Of a stretch of DNA of 64,000 nt, positions 1 through 13,100 are shown one piece after another. The stretch's first letter is position 1. Each line of letters starts with the position of its first letter. The position numbers were made by a program, and so were the translations under genes. Source of the DNA: Lethocerus indicus. Its lineage: Eukaryota; Arthropoda; Insecta; Hemiptera; Belostomatidae. The notes below the pieces were generated by a model. It did not search any database. It had not been told where the DNA came from and saw only the letters and a list, made by a program, of their open reading frames with translations. The DNA is taken from positions 10,210,604 through 10,274,603 of the forward strand of contig JACDQD010000011.1 of the NCBI GenBank assembly GCA_019843655.1. Reading direction: 5' to 3'.

Positions 1-2417
1 TTTCATTGCGGAATTTTCACTCGGAATTGAATATTTACCTGCTAAGACGAGATAATTATTTATCTTACAAAAACTTATGAAAAACCTCGGAAAAAATTAG
101 TTTGATAACTCTGCAGTACAATGCACTGTAATTCTACCTCGACATCCAGCGATTACACTAATGTCATCTAATACAGTCTGTCTGCCCATATGGCTCAAGT
201 GAATCTCCCCCTTCACTATCGGCCGTGTTGCATAATTTTACCCGTTACGAAACGGCCTGCCTGCCGCGTCCGATTCTGTTCCGAATTATCGTATCGAAAG
301 ATTATTTTTATCTCCAAATATGTAGGCATTTTATTTTATTTTTTTAACAAATCGCTTTGTTAACTCTGAAATACGTCGGACTGTCCGGTTCATTAGGACT
401 GTTCGCTTGTAGAAAATAAAACAGGATTTCGGCGCCATCACTAGCCTATTCGTCTAATCAGCAAAACAGAAAAAACAATTTTTTGTTCGTCTTACTTATC
501 CGGCAAGTGTATAAACTGATTTATCTTTAAATATATAATTATATATAATAATGTGATCATGCGAGACTTACTACCTATTGTATTTATATTAGCATGGCTC
601 GAGTAATTGCGGGCTTGCAGATTAAGCCTGCAGTGTTAAACATTAGTTGACCTGAGGATATAACGCCGATTTGGGAGTGCATATAATACACCGTCGTTCC
701 TTTCAAGTGTTTCGGTTGTTTAGATAATCTCCGTTTGTCATAAAAATGGATGCCGAATTAATTTTTCAATAACGCGGCAATTTATCTCTCCGAGTCAGAT
801 AATCGATCACGTTGTTGAGAATACTCGAAAGCGTTATGGCAGGCACTCCACGCAAAAAGCCTTATAGACCGTCGTTTAGACGTTGTAAATCGGTGAAAAA
901 AATATTTAGACGGAATCCCGCGTCGAATAAATTAATGTCGGCCGACTACTGAAGACAATCGATTGAAAGAAAGAGTGGGTGACCTCATCTCGAAAACACG
1001 ACCTCGAATAGATGAATGAGAATCAAGTGACCAATGTCGGTTGTCCCGACCTCAGGAAACAACGGTACCTTTTAGAATGCAGATCGAATTGCCTAGGAAA
1101 CTGCCTTCGATATTGCTTTCGTATTTCACCGCTCACATGTCTTGGACTTGATAATGAGGTGTGCTTTATCTGGTCGGTTGTTGATCGCCCAAACTGTATT
1201 AATTTGCCAAATGAGGTCTCGGCCATGATTTGGCTAAGTGACGGTATTAAAATTAGTAGAAAACCCCGATAACCTTCGTATCCAGAAGAAAACTATAATC
1301 AATGTAAAGAACTTATTATCTGTATAAAATTAATGTCACATTTTATATTCAAGAATCTATTTCGTTAGGAAATGATTGATACACTAGTTGAAACCTCTAG
1401 GCCAGTATTTTTACGAATTCCCAAATCTTATTGCTCTGTACGATTTTAATAATTTGATTATAAATCTAGAAATTAATTCTAATAAGTATTTGTAATTAAC
1501 TGAAGGCAGGAGCACAATCAAACTTGGAGAGCCCCGTCCCAATTTTTGGAAAAATTAAATTTGTACCCTGTCCGATAGTGGAATGAAATCTAAGACCAGA
1601 TAATGAACATTGTAGAGCTCCGTGTATAATAATTGTTTCACCGTAAATGTCGTAATTTGAACGAGATTACGAAATTTGGACGTAATCCCGAGCATTGCGG
1701 CACAGATATCCCGCCGGTCCATTGCGTCCTTCGGTCTCAACCGAACCTTCAACAAGTATTATAATAGGATTAATCCATAATAACACTCTGCGAATAAGTC
1801 GCAAAGATGTCTTTTAATGAACGGAGACATGTAGAAATGTAGAAAATAAGTTCCATAGAACAGGCCAAACATGTCCCAATAATGTCAATTAATGTAAGCT
1901 ATTTTTAGTGTGAGAGAACTGAATTTCTCTCCTCATTAAATCAGTAGAGGAGCGCTGATTTATTTTGAAGTTCCGCATTATTCGTGGCTCAGTTAACTAA
2001 GTGCTTATCGAAGCGGTATTACTTTTGAATTAATAATTCTGTAGCACGTTTTTACCATCAAAATTCGTATGACGAAACAGCTGGTGTCTTTTTTAATAGT
2101 CCTCCTGTTTTTTCAGGGGGGCTCCATACTTTATGTTCCCTCTCGTCGTTGTTGATATTCGCACAGTGCCTGTGTGTAAGGAGTCAGTTCTTTCATGTAG
2201 TCGCTATATTTTCATGGGCGCAAATATCCGCCACGGTCGTTGAGAATAATATTTACTTATGAAAGCAAAAATTAGAATCTTCTCCGCCCGAGAGCAAATT
2301 GTTAACAGATGTCTTCGCATCTGTGCAAATTTGTTTTTGCCCGAAAGTTTTTCATCATCCACAAGCTGTCTTGGGCCGGTCTGAATGGAACAAATTTAAA
2401 ACGGCTTTGTTTATTTG
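1..2417. other. Spacer with no recognisable gene
   Basis: AT-rich sequence with only short, compositionally ordinary open frames on both strands. I see no protein-like motif, no convincing exon with splice sites, no tRNA and no repeat that recurs elsewhere in the window. It could still hold regulatory sequence or an untranslated exon. Confidence 0.6.
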
Positions 2418-2940
2418 CCGTGGAATCCCCATACCCGACTCAAAAGAATTGACTTAAACCGAAAATTTGGACTTAAGACAACTACTAAAACGGACATCAA
2501 AATTGACCTTAAGTAACAAACTGACAATATACAGATACTTAAACCGACATGGACATACGGTATAGGGCTATTGGGCTCCACCGAGACATCCGACGCCGCT
2601 CGCATACAGAGATTCCAGTCAAAAGTCCTTCGTACCGTCCTTAATGCTCCCCGGTATGTTTCTAACCATACAATCCACCATGACCTCAACGTACCGACAG
2701 TCGACGAAGTTGCAAATTCCCGGGTTCCTTAAGTTCCACTCCCGCCTTTCTCCTCATCCTAATCCACTCGTTCGGTCCCTTTCCTCTTCTACCCATCCAT
2801 TATCGCCCCCCCCCCGCGTCGGCTTAAACGCCGCTGGCCTAGAAATCTTCTTAGCCCTTAGACCGTAATTGTTCTTGTGTCAAAAGTGCCATCTTTGGGT
2901 GGTTTCTTTTATCACGACATACATGTGAAGAAAAATACTT
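2418..2940 (+). mobile_element. Jockey-clade non-LTR retrotransposon, 5'-truncated 3' fragment (copy 1)
   Basis: This stretch matches the copies at 22674-23205 (+) and 56070-56650 (-). It covers the end of the reverse transcriptase reading frame and part of the 3' UTR. Recognisable pieces include an RF-Q-SKVLR block, an HHDLN-P-VDEV-like block and FHSRLSPHPNPLV, which resemble the C-terminal region of Jockey, BS and X-element reverse transcriptases. The frame is broken by indels, so it is dead. The shared 3' part includes an ATCTTTGGGTGGTTTC motif. The 5' boundary is approximate. The assignment rests on remembered family features, not on a database search. Confidence 0.8.
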
Positions 2941-5900
2941 AGAGCATACACATTCAATGTTGATTGTACAAAACAAATTGTTTATTTGCGCGAAATCTGA
3001 GAGCGGGGCTGCATGTTGAACCGCGGATGTTGGCCAACCGGTCGGACAATCGCGAGAGCGCGTCAAGCGAGCACCAATAGAGCAAGGACGCGTTCCTGTA
3101 ATTGAGCATGATATTCAACTTTCTTTGTAATTGTTGCATTTGCTGTACTGATTCCGCGAAGGCTGCGAAAATTAGTACCGCGACAGTGTTCTACCGGTTT
3201 GCAGAACCGATTTTTTAAACGATACGTTTTATTAACGAAAATTTATTTCTTTGTGAGAGTTATCGTGGCGTTTTTGAGAGGGCACTGTCTCTTCAATATC
3301 TAGCCGACTCCCACACAACAACGTCAAACATTTGGATTACGATAAAACGGGTGGAAAATGAAAGAAAAAAAATATTTGTTCAATTTTTCGAGTGCGTTCA
3401 CTTCTACCATTTCCCGCGTCTCTCGGCGGAGGGGTAATCGCCGATTAGATATTGGGCAGTGGTTATTCTTTAAAGACTGATTTTCGATCTGCTACAGTTC
3501 ACATCGAGAGACTTAACAGTGCGTCACGTGTGAGACCGACACGTGGTGGTCGGCCCAGCTTTGAGTCCTCCCTTTCGCCTTTCCACAATATATAGAGTAA
3601 GTAATTTCTAACTCAAACGCCAGTCGCGTTGTTCATTTAGTCTTTTCGTCGTAGTTCATGGTGTCTGAATGATATTATAGTTTTACTATAAATTATTTTT
3701 CATTTAATTTACAGTCCTAAAGGAAATTAGGAAAGGCTAGGTGTAGCAGTGAGGATAGGTGTGAAGGAAGTTAATATAATATATTTGATTAAAACTTAAA
3801 TGTATGAACCTAGTGGCACACATACTTAATAAAATATGTACTTAATGTATATTAGATATTGTGATATCCAAAGACATCACTTTCAAATAAAATAAAAAAA
3901 AATCTTCTTAACATGTTACTATTTCTAACAGTAGTGAGGACAGTCCTTTATATTTCTGAGCGTTTCGTCAAAATTTTAGGATCGACGTTCCCCACTGACT
4001 TCAATTCGGTTTGCGTGAATCGGAAAAAAGTAAATTACGTTTTCGTTTTTGGTGTTTTTATTTGGTTGTGTCGTGTTAAAATTGCACCGAGAAAACCGGC
4101 CGGCCGACCGGAAAGCAGGATGTCCGCGAATCCTATAAAAGCAGAACATGTTCCCTTTGATAATTATCGACCGGGAATAGTAGAAAACAGTTGTCATTCT
4201 TGTTGTAATTCGTGTAATCCTGTTTCACTGTTTATTACAGTTCGAATCAGAAACTAACACTCTTGTTAGCTAACTTTAATCATATTCCTTACAAAAAAAT
4301 TGTGTATAATACCGTCATCGTTTCTCTATACATTTGCTGGAACGTGAATTCGCGATTCACTCAAAATGCTTTTTTATATCAGACAGTTGCGCTTATTGTA
4401 AACACATCATTTAAGAACTGTAACGTTATCATATCGTGACACAAATAGCTTGAAAAAAAATCTAAACTCCAGTCACTAAAAAAATACTTTACTCAGAGAG
4501 TGATGTGTTGGCAAATGTTTCGACTGAACTTCACGACTTTTTATTCCATTTTTTTCAATTCTCCGTATCTCGTTTTTGGACGCTTTTCGGGTGCACGTAA
4601 CTCATGGAACTGTTTAATACTTATTTACATTCTGGAGATTCTCGATTAACTACACAAATATCGATAAACATCAGTATATATTCACAGTACCGCTTTCTCG
4701 CCATATTAATATTTCATAAAATTAAATTTTACCATATTCTGTTATTACTCTTATTACTTACTTTTTAACACCGGGAGTTTTGCAAATTTATTCTGTAGGC
4801 CATATGGACAAGATTTGATCCTGGATATCGTAATTGCGTGTCTGCTGAGTGCAGCCTCAAGGGCACCCAATCTACTCCAAAGTGTATTTCACTACCAATT
4901 TTTGTTAATGTGTGTATTTGGATCGTCACTATCGCCTTGACTGTTATATATGTTAATACAAAAGGAGTTAAAAACTCATTGTATTAAAACATTTTCCTCG
5001 ATGTTATAACAATTTTACACATTCTGTAAATTACGCTATCTAATTATTCATATTATTCACTCAACATGCGACTACCTGACGTCATTATACTTTAATATTT
5101 GCTCCGAAATTTGAGTGCTCTCGAATAGTTTGAGAAGTGGAAAAACACTTGAGCTAAACTGTCAAACGCAATAGACATGGGGGGTGAAAAAAAACCAGTC
5201 CTGCATAATCTAGAGTGCTATTCCTATCAATATCCTTCATCGATTGATTGAGTTAATTTACAGTTTAATAATATAATAACCGGTGAAATTCGCTGTCTTC
5301 TCTCGGTCGTTTGGCACCTCAGAGGTCTCCTTGCCGTCTTCACTAGAATTATATTTGTAATGGATAATTCTGGAAAATAGTTCAGATCCTAATTTTAAAG
5401 TAGCGAGGCAGTTTGAGATCAAAAAGTCCACTGGTACCACAACAAATAGTCCAGACTATTGGACTAAAAAAACTGACCAAACGTGCAAAACGATACCGAA
5501 AATCAAAAGGGAAACAATTATTTCAATTTCAGTGAAAAGGGAAACAATTCAATTATATCAAATACGGATTTTCCAGACATTTCTGAATACTCAATTCATT
5601 ACTTAAATAGAAATGAAGAAATATTATCCCTTTAATTTTAAAAAATGGCACTATGCCTCTTACAGAAATCGTTATTTTAAACCAATGATCCTGTGGTATA
5701 AAATTATTTCAAACCACTCGCAAAGAAGGTGGGCGTCCCTTCGTATTTCGGCTCGATTGAAAAAAATAAATAAAAAACAGACACAATTGTAAACGAGATA
5801 ACAACTCTCACAACGCAACCCATTCATGGTTAGCCCATAGGCGGCGTAGGAAGTTGGGAAAGGCCGGCGAACGTACGCCCCCGCTTTGTTCCAGTTGGCC

Positions 5901-7000
5901 ATTTACAGTTTGCAATTTAAATCTATTCGGAAAATAGTTTAAAACAACGGGACGCGGGCGGATAGATTTGAAGCTGCCCTTTTGTTTTTGTCCGGATCCC
6001 AAATGAGAGATAAGCCGTGGACCTCCCTCCTCCTCGTCCCCAACCAATCGGTATCTGAAAAGTGGCTCGGTTGACCTCGTCTCTATTTATGCCTAAACCG
6101 GGAGATAAAACCCGAAGGCGTTTCGGGCCCACAAATTAGCCCAAAAATGTTCGGCTCCAAACCCGATATTTCATGTCGTTATCGTGCCCAGTACGCGGTC
6201 GTCCGACGTAAGGCCGCTTATGGATTTAAGAGATTTTCTAAAAATGTTTATGAATTATAGCTATAAAAATACACAATCGCCCTCTCGCTTCGAAGCCTTG
6301 AATCGGTCCCCAAACATGAATAAACCATCCATTTTTTGTCTTTCTGCTTTAATAGTACAGCAGCTTACATTAGTTGTCGCGAGCGTAATCACTCGTGTTT
6401 CGTACTGCTTAATATGGACAGACTAGTGACATTTAGTGATAAGACACATAGTGATTATAGTGTTGGTGCCAGCCAGGATTCTTCATCGGTGATCCGGTAT
6501 GCATTTGTTGACGTGTTGCTACTGCTGATGTGAATCTTGGCAACAATAAGTTACAAAACCATTTTTTCGATATATTTGTTTGAACAATGTAACTTACTCA
6601 AGTGGCATATAGGTAATATAAATAACAACGATAATTTGTAGGGGTGTCCTTCTGATTTTATTAACTGTATAATGTAGGTATTTTTATTACAATTTAAGGA
6701 GGGCGTTTTCTGCGTTCTCCTCTATATTAAAGCAACATTTTTTAAATTATCCATTCTGCTTTGTAATAAATGCAATTTTGGCAAGGGCCCAGTTATCAAT
6801 GGGTAATATCCATTGTGGTACTTCAGAAATCAATGAAAGCTTACTTTTTAAGTTCAAAACATTATCAGAGCAGACGCCAGATGTCGTGAAGGTGAACATC
6901 CAACGACCATCTGTTATTTTTGTTGGTTTTGGTCGCTTTTTTAATTGTGTACACGTGTACAGAGTGACTTCATGTACACACACAAACACACTCATTCATA

Positions 7001-7053
<53 letters not shown>

Positions 7054-9127
7054 TTATTTATTTATTTATTTGTTGTTTTTTTTTGAGATGAGGGAATAAT
7101 GAACATAAGTTCATTCTATAGAAGTTCGTGTACTTCTCATTTAAAGTAGTTTCCACTCTCTTTGGCCGATATATTCCTTGCAACTAACCACACTACCTTT
7201 CGCAAAAACCAATTAATTCATTTTTCATTACATCATTACTTTCTCCGCATCAACAGCATCAGTTTTTTGTCTCGGTGGGAGAAAACAGAGCAGAAAAAAG
7301 TTGTAGCTATTTTTATCGATTAATTGGAAATTAAATGGCCAGAATAGTAATATAAATAATATTTACTTTTCACGTAAACCATATATAAACCCTTGTCTTG
7401 TATTTACATTCTACATCTAGAAAAAGATATGGGTTATAAATGTGAATGACGAAATCGGAACCGATTTTATTTTTATCGATAATAAAATATTATCACAAGG
7501 GTTTTTAAAAATTTTATTGACCATGCGTAAATCCAGATTCCGTGTAAATACAATCACAATCGTATTACGGTAGTCTGTAAGGAAACAAGGAGCGCTATTA
7601 CGTCAGAGTATCAAATGTCTTTTCAATCCCCCTTATTTCCTGGTACTGTGCCGAGAGGGTCAATTAAATTTCCCATACTCACAGATCGCGCTAACGGTGT
7701 AATCACAAGCCGTATTCGTTATTTTTGTTTATATTGATAGTTGCTCGTGATTTGTGGCATTGTGTGGCCTGAATCTGTCCCAAAAGTATTAGTAGGTTGC
7801 CCACGCTTGACCCCTGGATTTGGTTATCCAGCCTCAATCTTAAAATAGAACCTGGGCATATTAGCTGGCAGTGTCCTCTAAAATCGGACCGAGATGGTCA
7901 CTAACAAATATTAAACTGTTTCTTACTATTTGACTGATGCTATTTAATCGTTAATTGCTTATTAATTTAGTATTTACCAAAATTTCTTAAAAGGCTGAGT
8001 TTGGGTGTCAACGTTTTGAAAATAGCAGGTACTTACGTCTTACATATTTATTTGTTGTTACTTGTAATTCTTTGTTAGAGTTCAGCTTATGTAATCAGTT
8101 ATTATAGTTGCGTCAGATAATTTAATAGATGCGCCATTCCAAAAGGTTTAATGGAATATTAAAATTTAGAAGTGATAGTTATATAACAGAAGTTCGCAGT
8201 TGAGACCCGCAAGATAAATTACTTTTTTATGTGCATTTTATTTGTGAGATGTTAGGCGGCGATATGCTCATTCTGCTCATTAATGAAAAAGTTGCTACAG
8301 ATAGATTTATATACCAAATTGTTTGTCTGTTGAAGTAAGAGTGTGGTTATGAACTTACCTGAGATGTGCTCAGTAAGAAATTCCACTAGTGCTTTGGTCT
8401 CAAGTCGCACAAAGCCTATTTAGAAAGTTGTAGTACTTGAAACTTAACAGCCTCTGCACTTCCCGATTTCTCCCGCGGGTTGGTACCGAATTTCGTGAAG
8501 TCTCTTATACCCCCGTGAGAGGGTGTAATTAGGTTCCTTTATGAAGCCTAGGCGCGTACTTTTGAACTTCATTACAGAGAAATTCGCTACTAAAATTCGA
8601 GAAATGGTTTTATTTAGTAAAAGCAATCAGGAGAACGCAGGATATAGACCGAAATTTTCTATCTAATTGCGAATTTAAATTGGTCTTATCCCAGCTGATC
8701 TCTAAAACCTCTTCTAGTTCCCCAATTGGTTCCAATACACACAGTGTAGTGTTAGCTTTATTACTGTGGATGTACCGGCTGAATTGTAGGTAGTTATTTA
8801 CCAAAGTAATAGCCACTTTTTCCAACCCGAAAAGGACAATTTGACCTTTCGAGCGGAACCGGCGGCCATTGTCCCATCTTCCTGGAATCGGAGGGGCGCT
8901 AGACCCTCCGAGTTGTATATTCGGTGAGGAGGGGTCCCTTTTTAATAACATGGCGCATCCTAAAATGGCACCATATGGTGTTAGTTGCTGTAAAATATGG
9001 CTCTCTCTGTGTAAAGAAGCTTTTTGTAATTTTTATACCTACTTGTACTGGGGACATTGAGGTTCCTGAATGCTGTTATCGGTTAACAATCCTTAAAAAA
9101 AATGAATAATCCGATGAAATGTGTATC
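2941..9127. other. Spacer with no recognisable gene
   Basis: About 6 kb without a supportable exon. The open frames here lack domain-like sequence and most overlap other frames. The only distinct structure is the TA/TTTA microsatellite at 6996-7072. A TATATA stretch near 3590 and GC-richer patches near 3400-3560 and 5800-6130 could be regulatory, but nothing in the sequence fixes a role. Confidence 0.5.
6996..7072. repeat. Microsatellite (TG/TA)n followed by (TTTA)n
   Basis: A short TG/TA run leads into about 20 TA units (to about 7049) and then about five TTTA units. This is a pure simple-sequence tract and likely polymorphic in length. Confidence 0.95.
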
Positions 9128-9645
9128 GGATCCTAATATCCTGGTATCCGTAAATTCTGTTGATCAGGATCCATAAATTCTGTTGATCAGGAACCAGATA
9201 TCCTGATGATCAGGATCCATAAATTCTGTTGATCAGGATCCAAATATCCCGATGATCAGCATCCATAAATTCTGTTGATCAGGATCCTAATATCCCGATG
9301 ATCAGGATCCATATATCCTAATGATCAGGGTCCATATATCCTGATGATCAGGATCCATGTATCCTGTGATCCAGGATCCTAATGCCCTGATGATCAGGAT
9401 CCGAATATCCTGGTGATCAGGATCCGAATATCCTGATGATCAGGATCCGAATATCCTGATGATCAGGATCCGAATATCCTGATGATCAGGATCCGAATAG
9501 CCTGATGATCAGGATCCATATAACCTGATGATCAGGATCCGAATAGCCTGATGATCAGGATCCATAAATCCTGATGATCAGGATCCATAAATCCTGATGA
9601 TCAGGATCCATAAATTCTGTTGATCAGGATCCAAACATCAGGATC
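9128..9645. repeat. Minisatellite array, 23-bp GATC-rich unit, about 22 copies
   Basis: The unit is close to CCTGATGATCAGG plus ATCCGAATAT, with variants reading ATAAATTCTGT or ATATA in the variable half. Each unit contains an imperfect palindrome around TGATCA and a GGATCC site, so GATC occurs about twice per unit. The middle units (about 9400-9500) are almost identical and the edges are more diverged, as expected of a homogenising tandem array. Units are contiguous with no unique spacers. Confidence 0.95.
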
Positions 9646-9779
9646 TCATTGTGGCTGGCTAAACCTTCCGGAATACAGTTTGTCAGGTATCCCCGGTGTT
9701 TGTTTGCGGGTGTTCGCATGTTTTGTAGTTAGGGTGCAGCTAATGCCCAACCCATAAACAGTGCACCTGTGGTGTCTCT

Positions 9780-10125
9780 CCCGGAGAGAGGGAGTGAGAG
9801 AGAGAGAGCGGTGCGGTACCACGGGTAACGGTGCCCGATGGAGGAGGAAGGTAAAAGTGAAGGGTGAGTGAGAGTGAATGAGTGGAAGGTGTCGGAGGGA
9901 GGGGTGTGGCCGTCGGGCGACCAATGTCGACTGAGGTCCGACCGGGGGCTCGCCACCTCTACGATACCGGAGGCATTGGTGGGGCACCCACTGGCACCCA
10001 CCAGACGGCCATGTGACCTCGTACCGTACGCATCGCACGCACACACTGTTCGCCGACACCAGTTCTCTCTCTCTCGCTCTCTCTCTCTCACGCTCTCGAA
10101 GCATTATCAGTGAAGTGATACCGGG
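9780..10125 (+). promoter_or_regulatory. Possible promoter: GAGA/CT tracts followed by a TCAGT initiator-like site
   Basis: A GA-rich tract (9793-9808) and a CT-rich tract (about 10063-10099) flank a GC-richer core. The CT tract is followed after a few bases by ATTATCAGTG near 10108, which matches the arthropod initiator TCAGT. GAGA-type repeats next to an initiator are common in insect core promoters. The next + strand gene is the transporter whose first coding exon begins with a splice acceptor about 9.7 kb downstream, so this could be its promoter and 5' UTR exon. I see no TATA box or DPE match. Alternatively this is just low-complexity sequence. Confidence 0.35.
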
Positions 10126-13100
10126 AGCCGCTCAGCACACATTCCCCCAACCGGCGACGGATGTACGATAGTGGCTGTTGGCTGCCGACTGGGAAACAAC
10201 GCCTCTACAGGCCTGCACGCTGTGGTGGGTCTATAATAATCTCTACCTTATTCGCCTACTCCGGCGATGACCCGGTTATTGGTTATTCCTTAACTATTTT
10301 TAAAATGCCCCGCGTAGTCCGGCCAGCCGATGACATCCCAGTGAAATGTCGCCCGGTTCCTCTCGGGAAACACGCTTTCGAAATCGAAATACTAATCCGA
10401 CGTTACATTATTAAAATTCCGCACATAATTAAGGTTAATCCTTCCACGTATAAATAGCATGTTCCTTCGAAGAGCCGTGTTGTCGGCCGGAGGCCCGGAC
10501 TAAGATCATTTCTCTGTACCCTACGTTATAATCTTCTACACTGCTTCCACTAGTCTATTGTAGATTGTTAAGTACGTCGCGCCTAGACTCAGTTCGTACC
10601 CGATTACATTATCGTGTATCGCCGAACCCCCGAAATTTGTGACAAAAATCGACAGACTGATAGGACTTATGCTCACGTAGGCCTCCGATGTAATAGAAGC
10701 GGTGTCATAGCAACGACCTTATATGTCGACTGATACGTTCAAAAATGATTTCGTCCTGTTTTCGCATTGGACGCTAATGGGGAATTCTTAATTATTTTTA
10801 CGCGGACGAATCAGATCTGATTTTGACTGGACGCGTGCGACGCCACATATCCCGGCCGCGTTTGCATAAAACGTTTGCACGCCGAATTCTCCGCGGTTGT
10901 GGAACTTGCGGTTCCAGTTCCCTTTCGGCGGCCGATACACGCTGCCACAAAATTTCAGATAACGGTGCCGCTCAATCCCCCTCCCCCTCGCGTGGGCCGT
11001 CTCCCCAACTCTTTACCATATCGCCGATAGCCTTATCGCCCGGGCGGTTTTTTGTTCTTGAAAAAGGAGAAGAAAAAGAATTGAAAACTACTTTCACCCG
11101 CCCCCGGGGAATACGAGAAATCGTCAGAAAAGGCGGGAAGGTGACGCCGCTGGCGACCGCTTAGTGCGCCACTGGCCGAAGCCTTGTACCAGTGTTCAGT
11201 TTTCAACCGGCCCGCGGTAAGTTTACCACGTGGTCCTTGTATCTTAAACGGTGGTTCTTATCGTTTCTAATTCCATGCCAATCGTCGTTAGGTCGATTTG
11301 AATATTCAAAAGAGATAGAAGGGGGTCGTATTTATAAATTCAAGTAGATGAAAACAGTTTTGTATTACACCGAACTGAAGGTGACGACTGTATGGAAAAT
11401 GTTGGGAGTTTGAATTTTTAATTAATAATTCGTTCCGAAGAGTTCAAAACTGAATAATACGGCCCTGTTTGCTGATTCCATCTATTTCTGGCCGATCGTC
11501 AAACCAGTGGCACTCTTCCTACGCAAACTCTACTCCCATTGGAAAGCCGCTTTATTTCATTTCGATATGCGAAACAGTTCTAGGAATTTGATAATTAAAC
11601 AGCTCGAGTAATAATAAATCCACCGCACCGATGTCTATAAATGCTTTGTGTACGTTTGTTGTGAAGGCCGTCTCAAATTGTTTTGTATTATATCATGCGA
11701 TATAAAAAAAAGTTTGTTTTTTGTTTATGTTCTATTTTTATTCGGTCTCCCGTCAGTTCTTAAGCCTTTATAATGCAAATAGTAGTACCAAGGTTTACAC
11801 TATGATTAGATTATTATATTTATAGTACTATCGTATTAAATAATCGTCGTCAATATGAAAGATTAAGTTCCTACGCCTAATTAGTGCAGCGTATTTTTTT
11901 CATGTCAAGTGTTGTATCACGGCGATATAACACTGTCAACTCTACGCTTTATGATCGGGGTAATTCGGGTGTTGCCTTCATTCTGGTTCGGCTATCGCCA
12001 TCCATTAACATAATATCAAGATCAAAACTGTAATTTCCTTTATTGCTCCGGCAAACGTTGAACTGCTACCAGAGCGTATACCGTTATAATTCCAACCATT
12101 TTTTTCATCTGCTCCCATATTGCCAGCCAATGTTAAACTCATTTCCCTGGGCAATTTGCGAAGCACTTCCCTCGTGGAATGGTCAGTTAACAAAACAGTA
12201 CGAGCGAAAATGAAAAAATTCTAGAATGGCTTTATTTTGTTAAAATCTATTTAAACTCTAACTAAATACGCTTATATCTCGTTACTGTCCATTGTAACAC
12301 GAATCTTTGGTCAAAATCGAAATTTGAGGAGTGGCCCCTCTCCCTTAAAGAGCTACTTTACAGGAAACGATTGCTCAAGAGAACGCACCTACTCAATGTC
12401 ACGCCTACTTTCCCAATTGTTTTTTCCTTTTCCTTGCCTAACTTATTTCGAAGCTTTTGCTGTACGATGTTATAATTGTGCAAAAACATAATTAAAGGAT
12501 AAACCGTGGGGGGATATTGTGTCAGCCGTTCTAGAAATAAACTGCCGGCAAGCAATTTCTTCTTATTCGCTTCATAAAATACTTAAATGATTTACTTAGC
12601 TTCAGTATTTTTATCGATAAATTGGAGACTGGTAACAATCCTCAGGTCAGTTTTTTTGGTCGATTTAGTACATAAAATATCTACGTTAGTACGGTGGGAA
12701 CGTTTAAAATAAAAATATCGCGCGGTGTTGCAATTGCTTGGTTATCTTTGGCGAAAACATACCGTTAAAGTCTCCAGTTAGATGTTCGCATTTTTGCATC
12801 TGACCGAGCGATACCCGGCTAAATTGGCGTTACATTTTAAATCAATTTTGTTGAGCTTTTCATTTCGTAATACAGACCGTCCCCATTGATAACAGCAAAG
12901 AAATACTCATTTCAGCACATGGTACAAAATGCTGATAATCTTTAGCTAAAACCAGTTAGTTTAGTCTAGACTTTAATTTCGTGATAATTTAAATGTTAAA
13001 ACAGTTCAGTGTTATAAAGAAAATAATATATCAATCAACGCTTTTATGTGTAGGGTCAGTACTAAGCCATTTTTTGCCCTGTGTTCATGCCTATTAAATC

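Noticed and set aside
9128..9645. Possible CRISPR-like array
   Set aside because: Units are contiguous with no unique spacers, and the context is eukaryotic. It is a minisatellite.
9646..10104. 152-codon minus-strand frame rich in Arg-Glu repeats
   Set aside because: It is a direct product of GA/CT simple repeats, and a second frame is open over the same bases.
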